This document shows positions 50,069 through 57,709 of a stretch of DNA of 64,000 nt, piece by piece; within the stretch, counting starts at the first letter, position 1; each line of letters opens with the position of its first letter. Position numbers and translations under genes: made by a program. The notes under the pieces were generated by a model, which made no database searches, was not told the origin of the DNA, and saw only the letters and a list, made by a program, of their open reading frames with translations. Source of the stretch: Burkholderiales bacterium (GTDB lineage: Bacteria > Pseudomonadota > Gammaproteobacteria > Burkholderiales > Burkholderiaceae_C); assembly GCA_021414305.1 (NCBI GenBank), contig JAIOOS010000020.1, positions 1 to 64,000 of the forward strand, written 5' to 3'.

Positions 50069-50542
50069 ATGAGCATTCAATCCGTTCGCGCTTTCCTCGC
50101 CGAGCACGCCCCCGAGATCGAGATCCTCGAGGCGACAACGAGCACCGCCACGGTGGCGCTCGCCGCCGCGGCGCACGGCATCGAGCCCGACCGCATCGCC
50201 AAGACGCTTTCGCTGCGGCTCGACGGCGAGCCGATCCTGATCGTGATGAGCGGCGAATCGCGGCTGGACAACCGCAAGTTCAAGGACCGCTTCGGCGCCA
50301 AGGCCAAGATGCTGGGCGCCGAAGACGTGCTCGAGGCGACCAGCCATCCGGTGGGCGGCGTCTGCCCGTTCGGGCTGCCGCGGCCGCTGCGCGTGTATGC
50401 CGACGTGTCGCTGCGCCGCTTCGACGTCGTCGTGCCGGCGGCCGGCAGCCCGCAGAGCGCGCTGCGCATCGCGCCCGAGCGGCTGGTGCAGCTCACGCAC
50501 GCCGAGTGGGTGGACGTCGCCCAGGCGTCGGCGGCGACCTGA
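50069..50542 (+). CDS. YbaK/ProX-type aminoacyl-tRNA deacylase
   Basis: A 157-residue YbaK/EbsC-like protein: AAAAHGIEPDRIAKTLSLRL with the conserved Lys of the KT-x-S motif, LIVMSGESRLDNRKFKDRF, GGVCPFGLPRPLRVYADVSL and the AAGSPQSALRIAPERL end. Family members clear mischarged aa-tRNA (Cys-tRNAPro or Ala-tRNAPro). A tiny frame of 14 codons lies 4 nt upstream; its meaning is unknown. Confidence 0.9.
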   Translation: MSIQSVRAFLAEHAPEIEILEATTSTATVALAAAAHGIEPDRIAKTLSLRLDGEPILIVMSGESRLDNRKFKDRFGAKAKMLGAEDVLEATSHPVGGVCPFGLPRPLRVYADVSLRRFDVVVPAAGSPQSALRIAPERLVQLTHAEWVDVAQASAAT

Positions 50543-50672
50543 GCGCGGCCCGGCGCGTGCAAATCACACGCTGCCCACCGAGCTGATCCCGGCGCCCCCT
50601 TCCGGGCACGCCGTGTGCCGTTCCGGCCAGAGCGCGAAAGCGGATCGAGCCCGGTTCGGGCAGGTGGCACCG

Positions 50673-51128
50673 ATGGAAACCTCCAAGAAGCAGTTGAATC
50701 CTCCGGCATCCCCGTGGCACGGCGAGGCGCTGGAGTTCGAGATCACCGGCTTCGACGAGGCCCGGCGAGTGCTCGACGATGAATCGATGACGCAGTTCGA
50801 AGTCGTTCCGTCCTCGTCGCCGGAGCAGTGGAAACGGGTTCGGCGCCCGAAGCTGCCGACCGACCGCGCCCTCAGCGGCCAGGCGATCGACTGGCTGATC
50901 AGCCTGCCGCCGAGCCTGCGCCCGGAAAAGCTCGGCGCGCAGTTTCCGCGCATCGCCAACGCGCTGGCGGAGGTGTGGAACGACCCGGACGAATGCCAGG
51001 CCGCGCTCGACAGGCTTCTCGACGAGCAACGCAAGGGGCGCAGCGGCTTCCCGGCGAAGGTGCACGACGAGCTGGTCTCGCTGCGGGACTGGGTGGCCGG
51101 GTTGCGCGGCTGGAACGAGCCGTTCTAG
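50673..51128 (+). CDS. Hypothetical protein, tandem paralog 1
   Basis: A 151-residue soluble protein. It shares with the gene at 51490 the blocks LEFEITGFDEARRVLDDESM, LPTDRALSGQAIDWLISLP, QFPRIANALAEVWNDPDECQ and GFPAKVHDELVSLRDW, at about 60 percent identity by eye. No family is recognised; the sequence is helical and lacks a signal or membrane segment. The 30 bases before the ATG (CGAGCCCGGTTCGG, CACCGATGGA) are also similar in both copies. ATG 50673 is supported by this shared leader. Confidence 0.82.
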   Translation: METSKKQLNPPASPWHGEALEFEITGFDEARRVLDDESMTQFEVVPSSSPEQWKRVRRPKLPTDRALSGQAIDWLISLPPSLRPEKLGAQFPRIANALAEVWNDPDECQAALDRLLDEQRKGRSGFPAKVHDELVSLRDWVAGLRGWNEPF

Positions 51129-51489
51129 CGCCGAGCCGGCGATCGGTCGAAAAGGACCGGGAATCCACCCCTCTGCGTCACGCCGCCGACATCTGCGCGC
51201 GGTACATTGCCTTCATCCGTAGCACGGAACCGGCCGCACGATTGGGCGGACAGAAGGGAACCCGTCACCCAGTGCTGCGAGATCCGTCGTCCATGCGCCC
51301 ACGGGGCCTGCGATGTCCGGAAGCCGAGCCCGCCACCAGCAATGGTCGCGGGCTTTTCTTGTGGGCGTGGCCAGCGTGAACAACTCACGGAATGCCCGGT
51401 CGCCCTGATCCTGCGCCGGTCCAGGCAGGGCCCGGGCCGCCTCAAATGCGGGACGATCAGGAATCGAGCCCTGTTCGGAAGTTGTATCG
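51129..51489. other. Noncoding gap between paralogs
   Basis: This 361-nt stretch has no convincing coding frame. It holds a strong terminator at 51327-51360 and, at its end, a leader similar to that of the first paralog (GAATCGAGCCCTGTTCGG). A small RNA ending at the terminator is possible but no promoter is clear. Confidence 0.6.
51327..51360 (+). terminator. Rho-independent terminator between the tandem paralogs
   Basis: AGCCCGC (51327-51333) pairs with GCGGGCT (51348-51354), with ACCA/TGGT extending the stem, followed by TTTTCTT. It lies about 200 nt after the first paralog, so it ends that transcript or an unrecognised small RNA in between. Confidence 0.8.
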
Positions 51490-51927
51490 ATGGATCCACC
51501 CAAGAAGCATCCCGCTTCTCCTCCGCCGCCGCGTTGGCAAGACGAGGGTCTGGAGTTCGAGATCACCGACTTCGGCGAGGCCAAGCGCGTTCTCGACGAC
51601 GAGTCGATCTCGCAGTTCCACGTGGCCGTGAACGATTCGCCGGCCCACTGGAAGCGCGTTCGGCGGGCAACGCTGCCGACCGACCGGGCCCTCAGCGGGC
51701 AGACGATCGACTGGCTGCTGAGCCTTCCCGCGAGCCTGCGTCCGCAGCACCTCAGCACCCAGTTTCCGCGGGTTGCCAACGCGCTGGCCGAGGCCTGGGG
51801 CGAGCCGCAGGAATGCCAGGCCGCGCTGGAGAAGCTTCTGAATTGCGAACGGAAGGGGCGCAAGGGCTTTCCCGCGAAGGTGCAGGACGAGCTGATGGCG
51901 CTGCGGAACTGGACGCAGGTCTTCTAG
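51490..51927 (+). CDS. Hypothetical protein, tandem paralog 2
   Basis: A 145-residue relative of the 50673 gene with the same block order: LEFEITDFGEAKRVLDDESI, LPTDRALSGQTIDWLLSLPA, QFPRVANALAEAWGEPQECQ and GFPAKVQDELMALRNWTQVF. The Pro-rich N-terminus (PPKKHPASPPPPRW) is the least conserved part. The duplication includes the leader. The function is unknown; retention of both reading frames suggests selection on each copy. Confidence 0.83.
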   Translation: MDPPKKHPASPPPPRWQDEGLEFEITDFGEAKRVLDDESISQFHVAVNDSPAHWKRVRRATLPTDRALSGQTIDWLLSLPASLRPQHLSTQFPRVANALAEAWGEPQECQAALEKLLNCERKGRKGFPAKVQDELMALRNWTQVF

Positions 51928-51956
51928 CCATCGGGCCACCGACGCGCGGTGAACGA

Positions 51957-52835
51957 ATGAAGCTTCTTGCCGTCTTCGCGCTTGTGGTGGGTCTCGGCCT
52001 TGGCCACGGCGCCGATGCACGCGACGCAAAGGTCGATGCATCGCTGCGCGAAGCCGTGCACCGGCTGCCCGTGGCGGGCACCGAAGCGAGCATCGTGGTC
52101 ACCAGCTATCGGCCGCGCGGCGCCGGGCCGTTTCCCTGGATCGTGCTGAGCCATGGCACCGCCGTCACCCCCGAGGCCAATCGCGCCATCGGTCGCTACC
52201 GGTCGCTCAGCCCGATTCGCGAGTGGGTGAAGCGCGGGTACGCGGTGGTGGTGCCGGTGCGGCGCGGCTATGGCGAGAGCGGCGGAGCGAAGCTCGCCGA
52301 CGACTACGGCGGCTGCCGGAAGGCGGACTTTCGCCGCGCCGGCGAGGCTGCGGCGTTGGACCTTCTCGCCACCGTCGACTGGGCCCGGACCCAGCGCGAC
52401 CTCGACGCCAGGCGCTGGCTGCTGGTGGGCCAAAGCTCCGGAGGGTTCGCCTCGATCTACGCGGCTTCCAAGCGCCCGGACGGGCTGCTCGCCGTTCTCG
52501 CGTTTGCGCCGGGTCGTGGTGGCGACCCGGCGGCGCGCCCGGGCGAGCCCTGCGCCTCGGACCGCATGGCCACGCTGCTCGCTTCGATCGCGCCGCAGAT
52601 CTCGGTGCCGGTGCTGTGGTTCTATGCCGAGAACGACGAGTACATCGCACCCCGGGTGCAGAAGCTCTGGTTCGGAGCCTTTCGGTCGGGCGGTGGCCGC
52701 GGCGACCTCGTCGTGGTACCGCCGTTTCCGGAGCGCTTCGGCCATGGCGTCTTCCCCGCGCCGGCGGGCTTGCCGTTGTGGACCGCCGAGGTGAAGAAGT
52801 TCTTCCGGGCCCAGGGCGTGAATCTGCCCTTCTAG
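51957..52835 (+). CDS. Exported alpha/beta hydrolase (dienelactone-hydrolase-like)
   Basis: The protein has 292 residues from ATG 51957. It has a signal peptide (LAVFALVVGLGLGHGADA), then PWIVLSHGTAVTPEANRA, VVVPVRRGYGESGGAKLADD, the nucleophile elbow WLLVGQSSGGFASIYA, VPVLWFYAENDEYIAPRV with the acid and ERFGHGVFPAP with the His. A periplasmic esterase is likely. The substrate is unknown. It follows the second paralog by 29 nt. Confidence 0.87.
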   Translation: MKLLAVFALVVGLGLGHGADARDAKVDASLREAVHRLPVAGTEASIVVTSYRPRGAGPFPWIVLSHGTAVTPEANRAIGRYRSLSPIREWVKRGYAVVVPVRRGYGESGGAKLADDYGGCRKADFRRAGEAAALDLLATVDWARTQRDLDARRWLLVGQSSGGFASIYAASKRPDGLLAVLAFAPGRGGDPAARPGEPCASDRMATLLASIAPQISVPVLWFYAENDEYIAPRVQKLWFGAFRSGGGRGDLVVVPPFPERFGHGVFPAPAGLPLWTAEVKKFFRAQGVNLPF

Positions 52836-52876
52836 AAGGCCGTGTCGGAAGGCCCACCCACGCACCAGGAGACTCG

Positions 52877-53152
52877 ATGGCAACCACTGCTTCGCCGACC
52901 CCACCTACCGGTGTCGATCTCGCCGAGAAGCTCGCCACCTTCAGCGAGCCCTGGCAGCCGCGCGTGGTGGGCCAGTTCAACGGCCACGACCTGATGGTGG
53001 CCAAGCTGAAGGGCGAGTTCACCTGGCACCAGCACGACGACACCGACGATTGCCCGGTGGCGGAGGAGGGGGCGGAGGTGCTGCTGATCGAGAGGGAGGG
53101 GACGCCGAATACGGGGGATGTGGAGACGGCGGCGGTTAGGCGGGAGATCTAG
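52877..53152 (+). pseudogene. Cupin-domain protein with internal deletion
   Basis: A 91-residue frame. The start (DLAEKLATFSEPWQPRVVGQ; GEFTWHQHDDTDD) is the first cupin motif region, and the end (CPVAEEGAEVLLIEREGTPN) is the C-terminal part of the same family. In complete relatives about 40 residues with the second cupin motif separate HDDTDD from the -HCPVAEE- block; here they join directly in frame. The metal-binding half-site and core strands are therefore missing and the product is probably inactive. The deletion size is inferred from memory of the family. Confidence 0.7.
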
Positions 53153-53253
53153 CACCAATCAGCGACCGCCGAAAGGACGTTGTGTCGTTGCGCGGCGGGC
53201 ATCCGGTGAGCACCTTTTGACGGCGCTAAGGAAGAGCCGTCCGCTGCGTTGAA

Positions 53254-55266
53254 CTAGATTGACGCTACGTCAGGTGCGGCATGTTGGGGCAGCGTAGGAA
53301 TTCCAAGGTCCTTCAAGTAGTCGAACGTGGCGTCGAAAAACTCGGCGTTCCGGGTCGGGTCGGAATCGTCGCCCTCCGGCACAACTATGACCATCCCTTG
53401 GCGGGCACGAGTCAGCAAGACACGGTAGGCGTTCTTCAAGTAGGCCTGGCGATCCTTCTTGAGTATGCGTTGCCACCGGTCGCCCACGAAGGACCAGTGA
53501 TCCCAAGTCTGCTTCCCTGCTCGAAAGTCAGCGTCCCAAACGACGCAGGTCCAATCAAGCTCAAGTCCCTGAACATGGAATTCCGTCGCCGCGTCCTCTA
53601 GGTAGTAGGAGGAACGAACGTCCAGTTTGTCGTCCAGAAACCAATGCACGGGGTCTAGCGGTGCTCGAACATCGATGGCGTGGGGTTTCAGGCGCTGTGC
53701 CTGCGATGAGACGATCAATCCATAGCGTTCACTCCCTCGAGCCATGTCCTTCACCCACCTCTTACCGGCAGCAACGCTGCGCGTTAGGCAGATTGGGTAG
53801 CGAGGAAGAAGCGCGCTCAGCGTCGTTCGCGAAGCTTCCATCTCCAAGTCCAAGACGAATTTCACCCAATCTGAGACTCTCTCGGCCCTGAAGGATCGCC
53901 TCGACACACTGAGGTGAAGCGCCTCGTTCCAGACGACGTGTGGATGACGCACCAACTGCGTCATTGCCAAGCCCGCGCCATATTCGGCTTCGGACAGTCT
54001 CGGTGATAGGTGCACGTGCCATTCGCGATACTTCGATCGCAACGTCTCTATCCATTCGGAAATGCCGGCTTCGCCAGTGTTGATCTCCTGGCCGCCTCCG
54101 ACAAGGCAAAGAATGACCGCCCAATCCTCGTGGCGGTCCATGCAACTAATAAGAAAGTCCGGTTCCGACATGTCAAAGTCTGCCCGCCCCTTCTTTTGCT
54201 TCATGAACGCAGAGGTCTTCTCTTTCGTCCATGCCCGTTGTGCCTCATCAAAGATCGTCACGTGTTCGGGCGGTGGAAGAAGCAGGTCCGCCAAGCAATC
54301 ATCTCGAAAGTGATGAACGTTTTGAATAAAAGACTCAACACGTCGTCTCGCCTCTCCCTTTCTCAGGGTTCGACCGAGCGCTTTCTCTCTGTCAACTTGA
54401 TCTCGAGCCAAGGCCTCGCGCAAGATGGCCACCAATGGACCGTTGCCCGACAAAAACACGCTATACAACTCATTGGCGGGGTCCATATGATTCGTCGCTA
54501 TGTCAAGGCCGACCAATGTCTTTCCGGCTCCCGGCACGCCGGTGAGAAGACAGATGACTTTTGTCCGCCTGTTTCGCGCATCGTCAATCACGCCTGACAA
54601 ATACTTTGAAGTCACTGAGAGGTTGGTGGCCCCAGCGTCACTGCGTGAGATGCTTTCTACGGCGTGGCCGGCATACAGTGCACGCGCGGCCTCGACAATC
54701 GTTGGCGTCGGGCTATATGGGCCCGCTTCCCACGTCGGACCATCGAGCAGTTCACCGGTAAATCGTTTGACCAGGAATGAGATGGCTTCAGTAAGCTGAC
54801 TCGGGGCCACGGACAGCGGCGGAAACACGCCATCGTTCGCTGGTTGTGGATATTGGAGACGTCGGACCCTCGCGTTTGTTGCAATCAGGATGGGCACGAG
54901 CAATGCCGCGTGCGACGTTCTATGAAAGTTCTTTAGATCTAGCGCGTAGTCCCACGCTTGATCCATCGCCGCTCTATTAACTTCCGCCTCGCCGACCTTG
55001 AATTCGAGTATGAATACAAGGTGGTCGATGACTAACACGACGTCGATCCGACGTCCCAGGCGAGGCAAGACGAATTCGAATAGAACCCATCCGTGACCGA
55101 GAAAGGCTGCAAGCGACTCTCGCAGGATTCGTATCTCGTGCAGCCACGCAAGACGTTGCGGCAACTCGACGGCGAATTCACTCCTTGCCGTGATGGCTCC
55201 GAGGATCTCGTCGTCAGATGCCTGCAGGAAGACATCGATGCGCTGTTGGTAGTAAGCACGGATCAG
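53254..55266 (-). CDS. DUF2075 ATPase with N-terminal nuclease-like domain, probably acquired
   Basis: The product has an N-terminal PD-(D/E)xK-like region (RIDVVLVIDHLVFILEFKVG), Walker A GVPGAGKTLVGLD near residue 250, Walker B-like VTIFDEAQRAW, and late helicase-type TRARQGMVIVVPEGDD, as in DUF2075/Schlafen-group-3-like proteins. TTG at 55164 gives 636 residues, but upstream sequence continues in frame with family-like residues (IRAYYQQRIDVFLQAS; DDEILGAITARSEFAVEL). No ATG, GTG or TTG precedes them. CTG 55266, after AAGGGGG, is the likely start (670 residues). Local GC is clearly lower than in neighbouring genes. A defence role is inference. Confidence 0.82.
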   Translation of the reverse strand: MIRAYYQQRIDVFLQASDDEILGAITARSEFAVELPQRLAWLHEIRILRESLAAFLGHGWVLFEFVLPRLGRRIDVVLVIDHLVFILEFKVGEAEVNRAAMDQAWDYALDLKNFHRTSHAALLVPILIATNARVRRLQYPQPANDGVFPPLSVAPSQLTEAISFLVKRFTGELLDGPTWEAGPYSPTPTIVEAARALYAGHAVESISRSDAGATNLSVTSKYLSGVIDDARNRRTKVICLLTGVPGAGKTLVGLDIATNHMDPANELYSVFLSGNGPLVAILREALARDQVDREKALGRTLRKGEARRRVESFIQNVHHFRDDCLADLLLPPPEHVTIFDEAQRAWTKEKTSAFMKQKKGRADFDMSEPDFLISCMDRHEDWAVILCLVGGGQEINTGEAGISEWIETLRSKYREWHVHLSPRLSEAEYGAGLAMTQLVRHPHVVWNEALHLSVSRRSFRAERVSDWVKFVLDLEMEASRTTLSALLPRYPICLTRSVAAGKRWVKDMARGSERYGLIVSSQAQRLKPHAIDVRAPLDPVHWFLDDKLDVRSSYYLEDAATEFHVQGLELDWTCVVWDADFRAGKQTWDHWSFVGDRWQRILKKDRQAYLKNAYRVLLTRARQGMVIVVPEGDDSDPTRNAEFFDATFDYLKDLGIPTLPQHAAPDVASI

Positions 55267-55494
55267 ACTGTCCCCCTTGCGTTCACGCTTCGGTCTGCCG
55301 GGTGTCTCTTTTTTCAGCTAGCCATTCTTAACTATTGGCGGGATCGCTCGGCTAACTTACCGAAGAAGGGCTGCGAGAAGGAGCGGCAAGAACTCCTCTT
55401 ACGTTGCTGCTTGGACGTGCCGAAAGGTTTGCGTCGGGTGAGCGGTTTCAGCCCGTCGTTTCCTTGTCGGCCGATCTCGTCGTCGCTCGCCGCG

Positions 55495-56553
55495 CTACCG
55501 CTCCACCGTCTTATTCCACCGCGTATTCCACTCCGGCCTCAACGTATTCACCGCATCCCAATCCAGCGTATTCACCGTCTTCATGTACCCCTTGAACTTC
55601 TCCACCGTCGCCTGCGCCGCCGGCGTGCTCGGCTGAGTCTTCAGGTTCGAGGGGATCTGGTTCCCGAACTCCAGCGCCGCCGACTGCGCCTGCGGCGTGA
55701 GCAGAAACTCGGCGAGCTTCTGCGCCATGGCCGGGTTGTCGTTGTTCGCGGTCACGCACTCGGCCACCATGAGCAGCACCGAGCCTTCCTTGGGCTGCGC
55801 ATATTCCATCGGCACGCCGCGCGCCTTCTGCGTGGCCACGCCGGTGGGCGTGAGCGGAAAGATCGCGGCCTCGCCGGTCTGCACCATCTCCGAGAGCTTG
55901 GCCGAGCTCGGGATGTACTCGAGCACGTTGGGGCCGATGGTGCTGGCCCACTTGCTGAAGCCCGGGTCGACGTTCTTCTCGCTGCCGCCCTGGATGCGGT
56001 TGAACATCAAAAAGCCGTGCAGCCCGAAGCTGCTCGCCGGCATCGACTGGAACACCACCTTGCCCTTGAACTTGGGGTCGGCGAAGTCCATCCATGAAGT
56101 GGGCGGCGCCCACTTCTTCTCGTCGAACATCTTCTTGTTGTAGCCGATGCCCGTCATGCCCACGTTCACGCCGGCGGCCATGCCGCCCGCCATGTTCGCG
56201 GCGGGGTACAGGTCCTTGTGCACCGGGCTCTCGGTCATCTTCTGGCACAGGCCCATCTTGATGGCGCGCATCATCACGCCGTCGTCGAGAAACATCACGT
56301 GCACCGGCGGCTTCTCCTTGCTCGCCTGCACCTTGGCCAGGATGTCGCTCGAGGTGCCGGGCACCACCACCACCTTCACGCCGTGGATCTTCTCGAACGC
56401 CGGGAACACGTACTTGCTGTACGAGCGCTCCATGTCGCCGCCGTTCATGCCGATGTAGAGCGTCTTCTCCTGGGCGTGGGCGGCGGAGGCCGCGAACAGC
56501 GTCGCGGCCACGGCGGCGGCGACGAGCGTGGGGGTGAGTCGGGTGGTTGTCAT
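55495..56553 (-). CDS. Pot-type ABC transporter substrate-binding protein
   Basis: A 352-residue periplasmic binding protein with signal peptide (LVAAAVAATLFAASAAHA) and cluster D-II spermidine/putrescine-type (PotD-like) features: KTLYIGMNGGDMERSYSKYV, VVVVPGTSSDILAKVQASKE, WMDFADPKFKGKVVFQSMPA and LAEFLLTPQAQ. It is last in the minus-strand transporter/oxidase operon, one base after the flavin oxidase gene. The ligand is probably the substrate of that oxidase. Confidence 0.92.
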   Translation of the reverse strand: MTTTRLTPTLVAAAVAATLFAASAAHAQEKTLYIGMNGGDMERSYSKYVFPAFEKIHGVKVVVVPGTSSDILAKVQASKEKPPVHVMFLDDGVMMRAIKMGLCQKMTESPVHKDLYPAANMAGGMAAGVNVGMTGIGYNKKMFDEKKWAPPTSWMDFADPKFKGKVVFQSMPASSFGLHGFLMFNRIQGGSEKNVDPGFSKWASTIGPNVLEYIPSSAKLSEMVQTGEAAIFPLTPTGVATQKARGVPMEYAQPKEGSVLLMVAECVTANNDNPAMAQKLAEFLLTPQAQSAALEFGNQIPSNLKTQPSTPAAQATVEKFKGYMKTVNTLDWDAVNTLRPEWNTRWNKTVER

Positions 56554-56554
56554 G

Positions 56555-57709
56555 TCAGTGCACTCCTTGCAGTGAGGGAATGTTCGCGGCGGCCGTGGTC
56601 GTCGTGAACCGGGTGATGGAAAACGCGTCGAGCGGCACGCTCGCGCGGCCGTGGTGAACGATCTCGGCGAGCGCCTCGCCCACGGCGGGGCCGATCTGGA
56701 AGCCCGCGCCGCAAAAGCCGAAGGCGTGAATGAGCTTTGGCGTCGTCGGGCTCGGGCCGACGACAGGGTGATGGTCGGGCAGCGAGCCTTCCACGCCGCT
56801 CCAGAAGCGGATCACGTGCGCGTGCGCCAGCGCCGGAAAGAGCGTGGCCATGCGGTCGCACAGCTCGCCGATGGCGCGTGCCGTGGGCACGGCGTAGAGC
56901 CCGCCGCTGGCCGCGCCGCGGCTGCCGCCCATCACGCAGTTGCCGCGCGCCGTCTGCCGGCCGTAGATGCCGCCGCCCTCGACGCCCACGTTCACGTCGA
57001 TGAACCGCGGCACCGGCTCGGTGACGGCCATGCCGGGGTGAATGGCGGTGAGCGGCGCGGTGTCGCCGAAGCGCTGCGCCACGGGCAGGGCCCAGGCGCC
57101 GGCGCAGTTGAGCAGCCAGGTCGAGCTCACCGTGATCGTCTTGCCGTCGCTCACGACGAAGGCGCTGCCGGTGGCGGCGATCTCGGTCGCCTCGCAGCGC
57201 TCGACGATGCGCGCCCCCGCCGCCTGCGCCGCGCGGGCGAACGCGGGCGACACCAGGCGCGGGTTGGCGTGGCCGTCTTCGGCGCAGAACGAGCCGGCGA
57301 TCGCCTGCTCGCCGAGCCAGGGGTGGGCGCGGCGAAACGCCGTGCCGGCCGTGATCTCCAGGTGCAGGCCGTGCGCCGCGGCCTCGTCGCGGTAGGCCTC
57401 GAGCTTCGCCAGGTCGGCCTCGGAGCGGGCGAGCTTGAGGTGGCCCGACTGCACGTACTCGCCGTCGATGCCGATCAGCTCGGGCAGCCGCGCCCACAGC
57501 TTGCGCGCGCGCAGCGAGAGCGGGAGCTGCGCCATCGCCCGGCCCTGCGTGCGCACGCCGCCGTAGTTCACGCCGCTCGCCGCCGCACCGCACAGGCCCC
57601 GCTCGAGCAGCACCACCGAGAGGCCGAAGCGGCGCAGGAACAGCGCCGCCGAGGCGCCGACGATGCCGCCGCCGACGATGGCCACGTCTGCGCGCAGCGT
57701 CTCAGTCAT
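56555..57709 (-). CDS. FAD-dependent oxidase, DAO family (opine/hydroxyproline-type beta subunit)
   Basis: A 384-residue DAO-family flavoprotein: ADVAIVGGGIVGASAALFLR (GxGxxG), ERGLCGAAASGVNYGGVRTQ, WLLNCAGAWALPVAQ and the C-terminal IHAFGFCGAGFQIGPAVG. Together with the preceding Fe-S flavoprotein and 2Fe-2S protein it matches the three-subunit layout of octopine/nopaline oxidases, D-hydroxyproline dehydrogenase and HcnABC. It should oxidise a C-N bond of an amino acid or opine. It overlaps the preceding gene by 8 nt. Confidence 0.9.
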   Translation of the reverse strand: MTETLRADVAIVGGGIVGASAALFLRRFGLSVVLLERGLCGAAASGVNYGGVRTQGRAMAQLPLSLRARKLWARLPELIGIDGEYVQSGHLKLARSEADLAKLEAYRDEAAAHGLHLEITAGTAFRRAHPWLGEQAIAGSFCAEDGHANPRLVSPAFARAAQAAGARIVERCEATEIAATGSAFVVSDGKTITVSSTWLLNCAGAWALPVAQRFGDTAPLTAIHPGMAVTEPVPRFIDVNVGVEGGGIYGRQTARGNCVMGGSRGAASGGLYAVPTARAIGELCDRMATLFPALAHAHVIRFWSGVEGSLPDHHPVVGPSPTTPKLIHAFGFCGAGFQIGPAVGEALAEIVHHGRASVPLDAFSITRFTTTTAAANIPSLQGVH

